Positions 1-6,134 of a stretch of 6,134 nt of DNA are shown here, in pieces. Numbering within the stretch: position 1 is the first letter of the stretch; the number at the start of each line of letters is the position of its first letter. A program made the translations under genes and the position numbers. Under the pieces are notes generated by a model. It was not told where the DNA came from. It worked only from the letters and a program-made list of their open reading frames with translations, and did not search any database. The stretch comes from an uncultured Porphyromonadaceae bacterium (GTDB lineage Bacteria > Bacteroidota > Bacteroidia > Bacteroidales > Muribaculaceae): positions 1-6,134 of the forward strand of contig URZG01000142.1 in the NCBI GenBank assembly GCA_900552325.1, in the 5' to 3' direction.

Positions 1-1458
1 GGGGCGGGATTCGTAGGCGCCGACGGAGGGGGTGGAGGTGCGGGGGGTGCCGTAGAGGTCGGTGGCAGCGGCTTCGGGGAGGGTGAGGGTGGGGTCGGCG
101 GTGTGGAGGGCGGGGGATTCGGGCTGGAGGCGGTAGTCGAAGATGTAGTTCTCGCGCTCGGTGTAGAAGAGGGGATCCTCGCCCCAGATGGAGTTGACGA
201 ACTGGGCGTCATCTTCGCCGTTGGCCTTGAATAGGCAGCGGCGGAAGATGATGTCGACCCCTTCGATGTCACTGTCGACTTTCATCCCGTCGTTGGGTTG
301 GGGGATGTAATGGGCCACTTCGGAGCCGTTGCCGTAGAGGATGCAGTTGGCGAATTCGGCCGAGAGGAGGGGATTCTCCTTGTCGGGGTCGTCGGCGCCC
401 CCTGCGCCGGTATGGTCGAGGTTCACGGCGGAGCCTGCGGCGCTGAAGAGGTAGTAGTTGGCCAGAGTGCAGTGGTTGAAGCGGTGTGTGCCGCCGTAGA
501 GGTAAACCAGGCCCGAGGAGGCGTCGGCGAGCTCGCATCCGATGGCTTCGACGGAGGAGTTGGCGGTCTCGAGGATGAATCCCTGCGAGTTGCGCACCAC
601 GGAGTTGATGAGCCGCAGCGAGGGGGTGTCGGCGGTATAGGGCACGTTGTCGACCAGGAGGCCGTAACGGGTGTTGCGGATGGAGGCGTGCTCTATGCGG
701 TTAGCGGAGGATGTTTCGGTGAAATGTATCCCTTCCCACTGGCCCGACATGACCTCGTAGGGGATGTCAGCGGCTACGAAGCCGGTGCGGTCGCCGGTCA
801 TCTGCACGGGTGCGTCGGCGCTGCCGGCTACGTCAAGGGTGCCGTGCACTACCATACGGGCTTTGTCGTGGAAATAGAGGCGTGCTCCGGCCGGAATGGT
901 GAGGCGCGCTCCTTTCTCCACCACGATGGAGTCGTAGACCTGGTAGGGTTTGGTAGCGGAGAGGGTGGCGTCGGAGGCGATGCGGTAATCCCCCTTGAGG
1001 CGTGTGACATCCTGGCCGTTGGCGCGCACCACTACGGTGGAGCTCACGCCGTTGACCATGAATTCCAGGTGGGCGAAACACTCCACGGGGAGGTCGCGGC
1101 CATTCTCGGGTAGAGTGGCCTCCACGAATACGAAGATGGAGTCGTTGGCACGGATATCCACGCCGGAGAAATCGCGGCCGCTCATGCCGTCGACGTTGAG
1201 GCGGAAGATGCCGTCGGGGTTATCGGTGAAGCGCACCGACTGGAGGGTGATCCCTTTGTCGTGGCGGTTGTAGACGGTGAAGCGCGCCGTGGGCGATGCC
1301 CCGAGCGTGAAGAGGTCGCCCAGGTCGACGGTGTCGGTGGAGAATACCGGCTGGTCGGCGGGGGAGGTGGTGAAGCCGTCCTCGATGCAGGATGTGAGCG
1401 CGCCCGCTGCGGCGAGGGCTCCGGCTATTATGATGAGGAGAGATCTGAGGGTTTTCAT
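1..1458 (-). CDS. Lipoprotein with predicted right-handed beta-helix (3' end outside window)
   Basis: An uninterrupted frame of 486 codons runs from ATG at 1458 to the left edge. The N-terminus is a lipoprotein signal: MKTLRS, a hydrophobic stretch at residues 7-21, then lipobox LTSC with C24 as the lipidated cysteine, so the product should be membrane-anchored and perhaps surface-exposed. Residues 25-150 look like a beta-sandwich (FSTDTVDLG, ARFTVYN, ANDSIFVFVE). Residues 170-440 look like a right-handed parallel beta-helix: QWEGIHF at 240-246 followed by NRIEHASIRNTRYGLLV is the usual rung pattern. The end carries LQPESPALHTAD (444-455) and GAYE (480-483), typical of the C-terminus of choice-of-anchor Q type beta-helix proteins, so the stop is probably only a few codons beyond position 1. 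Such folds bind or cleave polysaccharides, or are structural; no catalytic residues can be assigned. The gene lies 105 bp after the GH57 gene with a hairpin between them. Frame and lipobox are certain; function is unknown. Confidence 0.9.
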   Translation of the reverse strand, partial: MKTLRSLLIIIAGALAAAGALTSCIEDGFTTSPADQPVFSTDTVDLGDLFTLGASPTARFTVYNRHDKGITLQSVRFTDNPDGIFRLNVDGMSGRDFSGVDIRANDSIFVFVEATLPENGRDLPVECFAHLEFMVNGVSSTVVVRANGQDVTRLKGDYRIASDATLSATKPYQVYDSIVVEKGARLTIPAGARLYFHDKARMVVHGTLDVAGSADAPVQMTGDRTGFVAADIPYEVMSGQWEGIHFTETSSANRIEHASIRNTRYGLLVDNVPYTADTPSLRLINSVVRNSQGFILETANSSVEAIGCELADASSGLVYLYGGTHRFNHCTLANYYLFSAAGSAVNLDHTGAGGADDPDKENPLLSAEFANCILYGNGSEVAHYIPQPNDGMKVDSDIEGVDIIFRRCLFKANGEDDAQFVNSIWGEDPLFYTERENYIFDYRLQPESPALHTADPTLTLPEAAATDLYGTPRTSTPSVGAYESRP

Positions 1459-1491
1459 CTGCTGATTGTCCGTTTTGATGCTATTATATAA

Positions 1492-1531
1492 CGCGCCCCG
1501 GCACTGATTATTGTGTAGGTGCCGGGGCGCG
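1492..1531 (-). terminator. Perfect 13-bp GC hairpin, probable terminator of the GH57 gene
   Basis: Arms 1492-1504 and 1519-1531 are exact inverse complements (CGCGCCCCGGCAC / GTGCCGGGGCGCG) around a 14-nt AT-rich loop. On the minus-strand transcript the hairpin begins 32 nt after the GH57 stop codon and is followed by UUAUAUAAUAG, which is AU-rich but not a clean U tract. The stem can grow by five A/T pairs (1487-1491 with 1534-1538) across a 2-nt bulge. The position favours termination after GH57. Because the next start codon is only 33 nt beyond the stem, it could also act as an attenuator or mRNA-stabilising element. Confidence 0.75.
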
Positions 1532-1563
1532 GGTTATAGCGGATTATAATTGCCTGCGGAGGC

Positions 1564-3945
1564 TCAGGGGAGCATCACTTTGGAGATGGACGAGCCCTGA
1601 CGGCGGATGAAGATGCCGCCGGCGGGGTTCTCCACGCGGATACCCTGGAGGTTGTAGTATTCAACCGGAGCGGAGGCGTCGGCTTCGGTAGCGGAGACGG
1701 CTGTGGGGGTCTTTACGGCGATCTTGTAGTTCTGGTTGCCGTTGTTGTCCCAGTTGTTGCCGGTATTGGTCACGAAGCTGATGTACTTCACGGCCTGGGC
1801 GGGATTGTTGAAGGGGCCGATCTGTGCCTCGAGCACACCTTCGCCGTTGCGTACGAAGGGGGTGCGGGCGGCCTTGCCGTCGGAGAAGTATTCCGAGCCT
1901 TCGGGGAGGTATTCGGCGATGGGTTTCTCGTAGTCGTTCACGCCCCAGTGGAGGATCATGCCGTCCTGGCCGTTGGGGGCGGTGATGGTGATTACGTCGT
2001 TGACGGTGGGTTCGGCGGGATTCACCTTGTAGGAGCCGAGGGTGGTGACAACGTCATCGCCGCCACCGCCGCCGCCCTGGCTGCCTTTGCCGTCACCGAC
2101 ATAGACGTGGAGGATCATGGAGCGCGATACGTTGCCCTTGTTGTCGACAGCCTCGATATAGTAGTCGACCAGCACGTTCTCGAGACCCTTTACCTCGGCG
2201 GAGTATTCCTCGGCCTTGGCTGTGGGGAGGGGATTGGTGATAGAGGCGATGGTCTTCGGTGTCATGGCGATCTCCTGCCAGGGACCTACCTCGTCGCCAC
2301 CCTCGTAGGTCTCGTTCTGATTGGAGGAGATGGGGTTGACGCCGTCCTTGTCGATGCGGTATTTGAGTTTCACCGACTTGAGTCCGGAGAGGTCATAAAC
2401 GTAGCTCCACACGGTGAAGTCGGAGGAGGTGGTCATTTCCCATTCCTTCATGCCGGGGTTGTAGGGCTCGCGCTGGGGATGGTAGATGGAGGGGCCGGTC
2501 TTGTCTGTGCCGGATGCGATTATCGAGGAAACCTTCTCGAGGGCGAGGTTGGCGGCTGTGGCGGGCTTGGAGTCCCATTCCTCGGTGCCGTCCCAGTACC
2601 AGTAGCAGGAGGTCTGTCCGCACATGAGGTCGTTCCAGGCGGCTTTCACCGAAGCGTTGTCGGGAGAGATGGCCGAAGCCGTGCGCACGTGGTTGGAGGC
2701 GGCGGTGATGATGCCCCAGCTGTTGTGGTCGGGTGAGTAGGGCTCGGAAGCGCCGGGATAGGTGCCTTTGTCGCCGTTCCATTTGAGGAACTCGGGGTCG
2801 GCGCCGGCGCCCCACCATGAGCCGGATTCAACGTGGATCACATCGTCCTCCTCCGGGGGGAAGCGGTCGAGGTAATCCTGCACGGTGGTGCACTCGAAGC
2901 GGGTCGGGTTGGCCTTGAGCCAGTTCACGAAGTCCTGGAAGTTCGAGCCGTAGTAGCTGGCCGCGCCGCCGCCGTGGTTGTCGCCGTCGTGGTGGAGCAC
3001 CACAAGGATGGGATGGTCGGGGTCGTTGTTGTATGCCTCGAGCTGGCTGATGCACTTCTCGTACTGGAGTGCGCCGAAGCCTCCGCGGCCGTCCTCGTTA
3101 CCGTAGACGAGCGAAGTGGGCACGGCGATCATGCGGTATTCCTGGCCGGTTGTAGGATCCACATATTTCATCCAGTGGGGGCGGTGTCCCCATCCGGCGG
3201 AGATGGAGCCGGGGCAGTAAAGACCTTCGATATGTGTCCAGTCGGCGGGGTCTTCGTTGATCACGTCGGCGCGGTTGGGCTCGACGATGGATGTGCCTTT
3301 AACCCAGGGATAGTTCTTTGTGGCGCGGTCGAAATGGGAGTTGTCGACGAAAGCCCACTCTATCCCTTCGGAGGTGAGGGCGGGAATCATGTGCTCCTCG
3401 AAGGCGTTCTCCGGCGGGAATATACCTTTGGAATAGCTCATGCCGGGGAAGTTCTCGGCGAAGCACTCGCGGTGGGCGCGTATCTGGCGTGCGGCGTCCT
3501 CGGCGTCGATGAGCGCCATCAGGGGGTGGTAGTATCCGAATCCTACCATGTCGAGGCGCGGGTTGCCGAGATCGGTCTTTTTGGCAGCCATCGTCGTCCA
3601 GTTGGATTTCCAGTTGGAGAATCCTTTGCCGGCTTTCTCAAAGACGTTGATGTTCTCCACCAGCGAGCCGGAGAAGGATACCTGCGCGCCGCCCGGCAGC
3701 CCTGCGTCGATGAGTTTGTTGACCGCCTGGGAGGGCCAGTTGGTGTAGGGACCTGTGCGCGATGTGAACACTTCAAGAAGGTCATAGCTCAGCGAACCCG
3801 AGGCGTGAGTCTCGAGCACCGTTTCGCCCGGGGTATAGATGGGCTGGTGCATGTGCCACTGGAATGCGATGTAGATCTTGGGATCCTCGGCTTGTGCGGC
3901 GCATACAGATGCCAGCAGTGCCGCTCCGAGCACAATCTTTTTCAT
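1564..3945 (-). CDS. Secreted multidomain glycoside hydrolase family 57 protein (amylase-like)
   Basis: This 793-residue protein is a predicted alpha-glucan-active GH57 enzyme. Residues 1-19 (MKKIVLGAALLASVCAAQA) form a classic signal peptide. The catalytic domain starts immediately: HMHQP at 31-35 is GH57 motif 1, GSLVEN at 93-98 fits motif 2, FPPEN at 176-180 gives E179 as the likely nucleophile, and HHDGDNHGGG at 318-327 gives D320 as the likely acid/base (D322 is the alternative). An Ig-like domain follows at about 505-618, ending DNKGNVSRSMILHVYVGD. Next come a six-glycine linker (624-629), a beta-rich probable carbohydrate-binding domain (about 635-745, aromatic-rich, with GPFNN and NNWDNNGNQNY), and a tail (760-793) with YYNLQGIRV and GIFIRRQG that resembles type A sorting domains of the type IX secretion system. 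The frame opens 24 codons earlier at 4017, but that stretch contains the promoter, so ATG at 3945 with its signal peptide is the start. Many GH57 enzymes are cytoplasmic; this one should be exported. The family call is firm, while substrate and type IX export are inferred. Confidence 0.93.
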   Translation of the reverse strand: MKKIVLGAALLASVCAAQAEDPKIYIAFQWHMHQPIYTPGETVLETHASGSLSYDLLEVFTSRTGPYTNWPSQAVNKLIDAGLPGGAQVSFSGSLVENINVFEKAGKGFSNWKSNWTTMAAKKTDLGNPRLDMVGFGYYHPLMALIDAEDAARQIRAHRECFAENFPGMSYSKGIFPPENAFEEHMIPALTSEGIEWAFVDNSHFDRATKNYPWVKGTSIVEPNRADVINEDPADWTHIEGLYCPGSISAGWGHRPHWMKYVDPTTGQEYRMIAVPTSLVYGNEDGRGGFGALQYEKCISQLEAYNNDPDHPILVVLHHDGDNHGGGAASYYGSNFQDFVNWLKANPTRFECTTVQDYLDRFPPEEDDVIHVESGSWWGAGADPEFLKWNGDKGTYPGASEPYSPDHNSWGIITAASNHVRTASAISPDNASVKAAWNDLMCGQTSCYWYWDGTEEWDSKPATAANLALEKVSSIIASGTDKTGPSIYHPQREPYNPGMKEWEMTTSSDFTVWSYVYDLSGLKSVKLKYRIDKDGVNPISSNQNETYEGGDEVGPWQEIAMTPKTIASITNPLPTAKAEEYSAEVKGLENVLVDYYIEAVDNKGNVSRSMILHVYVGDGKGSQGGGGGGDDVVTTLGSYKVNPAEPTVNDVITITAPNGQDGMILHWGVNDYEKPIAEYLPEGSEYFSDGKAARTPFVRNGEGVLEAQIGPFNNPAQAVKYISFVTNTGNNWDNNGNQNYKIAVKTPTAVSATEADASAPVEYYNLQGIRVENPAGGIFIRRQGSSISKVMLP
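2059..2076 (-). repeat. Polyglycine-coding trinucleotide run (interdomain linker)
   Basis: Six consecutive glycine codons (five GGC and one GGT) encode residues 624-629 of the GH57 protein, between the Ig-like domain and the C-terminal binding domain. The run sits in a low-complexity stretch, GKGSQ before and DD after, and reads as a flexible linker. Triplet slippage here would change linker length without shifting frame. Confidence 0.8.
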
Positions 3946-3987
3946 GTTGATTATAAGGTAAAGAATGAGTAAGTAAGATGTACTGCG

Positions 3988-4018
3988 CAAAGTTACGTTA
4001 AAAAACTGTAACGGCAAA
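3988..4018 (-). promoter_or_regulatory. Bacteroidetes-type sigma-ABfr promoter for the GH57 gene
   Basis: On the minus strand TTTG (4015-4018, the -33 box) is followed after exactly 19 bp by TAACTTTG (3988-3995), a full match to the -7 consensus TAnnTTTG used by the Bacteroidetes housekeeping sigma factor. Transcription should start a few bases downstream, near 3980, giving a short AT-rich leader of roughly 35 nt before ATG at 3945. The leader has no Shine-Dalgarno sequence, as is normal in this phylum. The -33 box lies within the T tract that also serves the upstream terminator. Confidence 0.85.
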
Positions 4019-4038
4019 AAAAAGATGCGGCCCCGCCG
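4016..4038 (-). terminator. Short hairpin plus T8 tract, probable terminator of the cysS-helicase unit
   Basis: Reading the minus strand after the helicase stop codon (TGA at 4051-4049), CGGC-GGG-GCCG (4038-4028) can form a 4-bp GC stem with a triloop, followed by CATC and eight consecutive T (4023-4016). An alternative hairpin, CCGG with a 5-nt loop (4048-4036), competes with it. The stem is short but the T tract is good and the location is right, so intrinsic termination is plausible but not certain. Confidence 0.45.
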
Positions 4039-4048
4039 GTGTTGCCGG

Positions 4049-5458
4049 TCAGACTACGGGGAGGGCCGGATTGATGAATGTCAGGCGAGTGGTGGCGCGA
4101 GTTGTGGCGGTGTAGAGCCAGCGGTAGAAGTCAATGGAGCCGTAGGCTTCCGGGGGGATATAGCCCATGTCGATGAATACGGAGTCCCATTGTCCGCCCT
4201 GGGCTTTGTGGCAGGTCACGGCGTAGGCGTATTTCACCTGGAGGGCGTTGTGGTAGGGGTCGGAACGGAGGGCCTGGCGGCGTGCGGTGGCCGAGGGGTT
4301 GACAAGTCCGGCGTCGAGGATCGCCTGTTCCTCCACGGTGCGCGCCACCTGGAAGGGGAGACCGGCCGATTCCGAGGTGAGCGATTCGAGATTGAGCTTC
4401 GCCTTTAGCGATATGTCGTGGTCGGGCAACCGGAGGAGCACGTCGGCGAACTGGTAATCGTTGCGGGTCTCTATGCCGTAGATCTCTTCAACCACGGCCA
4501 TCTCGCCGTTGGCGATGAAGTCGATGCCGTCAACTCCGCGGGTCCAGAAATAGTTGTTTTTGGCCAGCACAAGGCGTTCTCCGCGGCAAAGACGTTCGGT
4601 GCGGTCGTAGACAATCTGGCGCACACCTAAATTGAAATCAAGGGCGCGGCGGTTGGAGCGGGTGATGATGATTGTGCGCTCGTCGCCGAAGGTGGCGAAC
4701 GAGTCGGTGAGGGTGTCCTCCAGGTCATCGCTGTCGGTGATGGCGATGTCGGGGAACGGGCGGGCGTAGAGGCGCGGTTCGGGGAGGGGGACGGCGCCCA
4801 TGGCGCGTCGCTGCCAGGTGGCGTTGAAGAGTATGCCGGAACTCTCTTTCTGGCGCACGGTGCGCGTCATGGTGGCGCGGGTCACGCGCAGCCCCATGCC
4901 GCGGAGCGTGTCGGGATCCATCGCCGGCGATTCGTCGCACCCCACGGGGGGGAGCTGCGCGGTGTCGCCCACGAAGATCAGGCGGCAGTTTATCCCGGAG
5001 AAAACGTACATTATCAGATCCTCGAGGAGTCCTCCCACCCCGGTGTCGGGGTCGTTGCCGATCATCGAGGCCTCGTCGACGATGAACACCGTGTTGCTGT
5101 GAGGGTTGGGGAGCAGCCGGGCATGGAAGCGTCCGTCGGGTCCGAGTACAGGCGAGCCGTAGATCTTGCGGTGGATGGTGAAGGCGGGATGGCCGGTGAA
5201 TCCGGAAAGCACCTTGGCGGCGCGTCCGGTAGAGGCCAGCAGGACGGTAGGCATCCTCACGGCGCCGAGCGAGCGCACCAGGGCGCCCATCACCGACGTC
5301 TTTCCGGTGCCCGCATATCCGTTGAGGATGAAGACCGAGTCGCTGGGCGTGAAAGCCGAGCAATAGCGCGCCAGCGCCGCCGTCAGCTTCACCTGCTGGT
5401 CGGTGGGCTCGAACGGCATCGCCTCCAGCACCATCCTCGCGAATCCCTCTACATCCAT
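4049..5458 (-). CDS. RecD/Dda-like superfamily 1 DNA helicase (AAA-family ATPase)
   Basis: This 469-residue protein carries the ordered motifs of an SF1B 5'-3' DNA helicase: a Q-motif-like PTDQQ (18-22), Walker A GYAGTGKTS (47-55), Walker B VDEAS (127-131), motif III GDTAQLPPVG (164-173), a conserved RTVRQKESSGIL segment (199-210), motif V VTCHKAQGGQWD (414-425) and motif VI TATTRA (450-455). The C-terminal third fits a UvrD_C_2-type second RecA lobe. It lacks the long N-terminal region of RecD2 and matches in size the short stand-alone RecD-like or Dda-like helicases common in Bacteroidetes, so a cytoplasmic role in replication or repair is likely; the exact role is unknown. ATG at 5458 is the first start after the cysS stop and gives a complete fold. 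The gap to cysS is 12 nt with no room for a promoter, so the two are probably co-transcribed. All motor motifs are intact. It is not a RecBCD RecD subunit in the strict sense, since no recB or recC is nearby. Confidence 0.93.
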   Translation of the reverse strand: MDVEGFARMVLEAMPFEPTDQQVKLTAALARYCSAFTPSDSVFILNGYAGTGKTSVMGALVRSLGAVRMPTVLLASTGRAAKVLSGFTGHPAFTIHRKIYGSPVLGPDGRFHARLLPNPHSNTVFIVDEASMIGNDPDTGVGGLLEDLIMYVFSGINCRLIFVGDTAQLPPVGCDESPAMDPDTLRGMGLRVTRATMTRTVRQKESSGILFNATWQRRAMGAVPLPEPRLYARPFPDIAITDSDDLEDTLTDSFATFGDERTIIITRSNRRALDFNLGVRQIVYDRTERLCRGERLVLAKNNYFWTRGVDGIDFIANGEMAVVEEIYGIETRNDYQFADVLLRLPDHDISLKAKLNLESLTSESAGLPFQVARTVEEQAILDAGLVNPSATARRQALRSDPYHNALQVKYAYAVTCHKAQGGQWDSVFIDMGYIPPEAYGSIDFYRWLYTATTRATTRLTFINPALPVV

Positions 5459-5470
5459 CTCGCGCGGGGG

Positions 5471-6134
5471 CTATTTGACGGACCACTCGAAGCCGCCGTC
5501 GCGGGTGTCCTTGACGGCGAAGCCGATGGCGGCGAGGCGGTCGCGGATGAGGTCGGAGGTGGCCCAGTCTTTTTTCTGTTTGGCCTCGGCACGGATCTGG
5601 AGAAGGAGATCCACGGCGTCGTGGTAGGGCTTCATGGCTTCGCCGGAGGCGTCGCTTTCCATGTCGGGGCGCATCCCCATGATGTCGAAGAGGAAGGTAC
5701 GGAAGAGCTCGCGCAGACGCTCAATGTCGGCGGCGGTAGCCTTGGCGTGGCCGTCGTTGACGCGGTTGATTATGCTCACGGCCTCGAAGAGGTGCGAGAT
5801 GGTTATGGGGGTGTTGAGGTCGTCGTCCATAGCCTCGTAGCAGGCGGCTTCCACGGCAGCGATCTCGTCGGCCACGGTGGATTCGGCTGAGGGCTTGAGG
5901 GAGTCGATGCGGCGCCATCCGGCCAGCATGCGGTCATAGGCTTTCTCGGCGTCGCGGAGGGCGTCGTTGGAGAAGTCTACGGTGGAGCGGTAGTGGGCCA
6001 TGAGGATGAAGAAACGGATGGTCATCGGGGCGTAGGGCTGCTCCAGGAGGGGATGCGAGCCGGTGAAGAACTCGTCGAGAGTGATGAAGTTGCCCAGAGA
6101 TTTGCCCATCTTCTGTCCGTTGATGGTGATCATG
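5471..6134 (-). CDS. cysS: Cysteinyl-tRNA synthetase, C-terminal 220 codons (5' end outside window)
   Basis: The enzyme charges tRNA-Cys with cysteine in the cytoplasm. The visible part opens within MITINGQKMGKSLGNF, where KMGKS (6098-6112) is the class I synthetase KMSKS loop that binds ATP; serine is replaced by glycine, as is frequent in this enzyme. The rest of the Rossmann/stem-contact region follows (PMTIRFFILMAHYRSTVDFS), then an all-alpha DALR-type anticodon-binding domain containing MDDDLNTPITISHLFE, and the terminal KDWATSDLIRDRLAAIG motif typical of the CysS C-terminus. The methionine at 6133 is internal: the full protein is normally near 490 residues, so roughly 270 residues with the HIGH motif and zinc ligands lie beyond the right edge. 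The stop is TAG at 5473-5471. The helicase gene follows after 12 nt, which suggests one transcript. The identity is secure. Confidence 0.97.
   Translation of the reverse strand, partial: MITINGQKMGKSLGNFITLDEFFTGSHPLLEQPYAPMTIRFFILMAHYRSTVDFSNDALRDAEKAYDRMLAGWRRIDSLKPSAESTVADEIAAVEAACYEAMDDDLNTPITISHLFEAVSIINRVNDGHAKATAADIERLRELFRTFLFDIMGMRPDMESDASGEAMKPYHDAVDLLLQIRAEAKQKKDWATSDLIRDRLAAIGFAVKDTRDGGFEWSVK

Noticed and set aside
298..1113. Plus-strand open frame (271 codons) opposite the lipoprotein gene
   Set aside because: The minus-strand frame is continuous from a lipobox signal peptide to the window edge with beta-helix motifs; the plus frame shows none.
1481..1491. Possible TATAAT-like -10 box for the lipoprotein gene
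   Set aside because: The AT run resembles a sigma-70 box only loosely, does not fit the Bacteroidetes TAnnTTTG consensus and has no matching -33 box; it may be just the AU tail of the hairpin.
1948..2736. Plus-strand open frame (262 codons) opposite the C-terminal half of GH57
   Set aside because: Same kind of antisense shadow: glycine/valine-rich, no motif, no promoter, fully inside a supported gene.
2833..3972. Long plus-strand open frame (379 codons) opposite the GH57 gene
   Set aside because: It lies antisense to a gene with clear motifs. Its translation is a low-complexity mix rich in V, G and A with no recognisable domain, as expected from the complement of a G+C-rich coding frame.
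4725..5486. Alternative minus-strand frame of 253 codons overlapping the helicase
   Set aside because: It is an out-of-frame reading, rich in R, P, H and G, of the same DNA that encodes the intact Walker A and Walker B motifs in the true frame.
5099..5890. Plus-strand open frame spanning the helicase-cysS junction
   Set aside because: It runs antisense across two well-identified genes and their boundary, and encodes no recognisable domain.
1..6134. CRISPR array, tRNA or rRNA gene, insertion sequence, prophage or integration site
   Set aside because: Nearly all bases are accounted for by four genes. The two spacers (105 and 103 bp) hold only the hairpins and promoter described; no spaced direct repeats, tRNA cloverleaf or transposase motif was seen.

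Overview
The window looks like chromosomal DNA from a G+C-rich member of the Bacteroidales; Muribaculaceae or a relative is my guess, made from protein style and base composition only. The evidence is a Bacteroidetes-type promoter (TTTG, 19 bp, TAnnTTTG), start codons without a Shine-Dalgarno sequence, a lipoprotein of Bacteroidales type, and a secreted enzyme whose C-terminal tail resembles a type IX secretion sorting domain. All four genes lie on the minus strand, so the region reads from right to left. Wobble positions are mostly G or C, and this produces long but meaningless open frames on the plus strand.

Layout in transcription order: (1) 6134-5471, the last 220 codons of cysteinyl-tRNA synthetase (cysS), cut by the window edge. 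(2) 5458-4049, a 469-residue RecD/Dda-like superfamily 1 helicase that starts 12 nt after cysS and is probably co-transcribed with it. (3) A 103-bp spacer with a short hairpin and T tract (probable helicase terminator) running directly into a Bacteroidetes promoter. (4) 3945-1564, a 793-residue secreted glycoside hydrolase family 57 protein with a signal peptide, catalytic domain, Ig-like domain, polyglycine linker, probable carbohydrate-binding domain and sorting-type tail. (5) A 105-bp spacer with a perfect 13-bp GC hairpin. (6) 1458-1, a lipoprotein with a predicted right-handed beta-helix, open to the left edge but probably only a few codons short of its end.

Functionally the window falls into two parts. 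cysS and the helicase are housekeeping genes (translation; DNA metabolism). The GH57 enzyme and the lipoprotein are envelope or secreted proteins and could act together on an alpha-glucan or other polysaccharide, but no SusC/SusD pair, regulator or transporter is visible to support a full utilization locus. I see no tRNA, rRNA, CRISPR array, insertion sequence or phage gene. I did not find a convincing new multi-gene system; the points most worth checking are the secreted multidomain GH57 protein and the two compact regulatory spacers.
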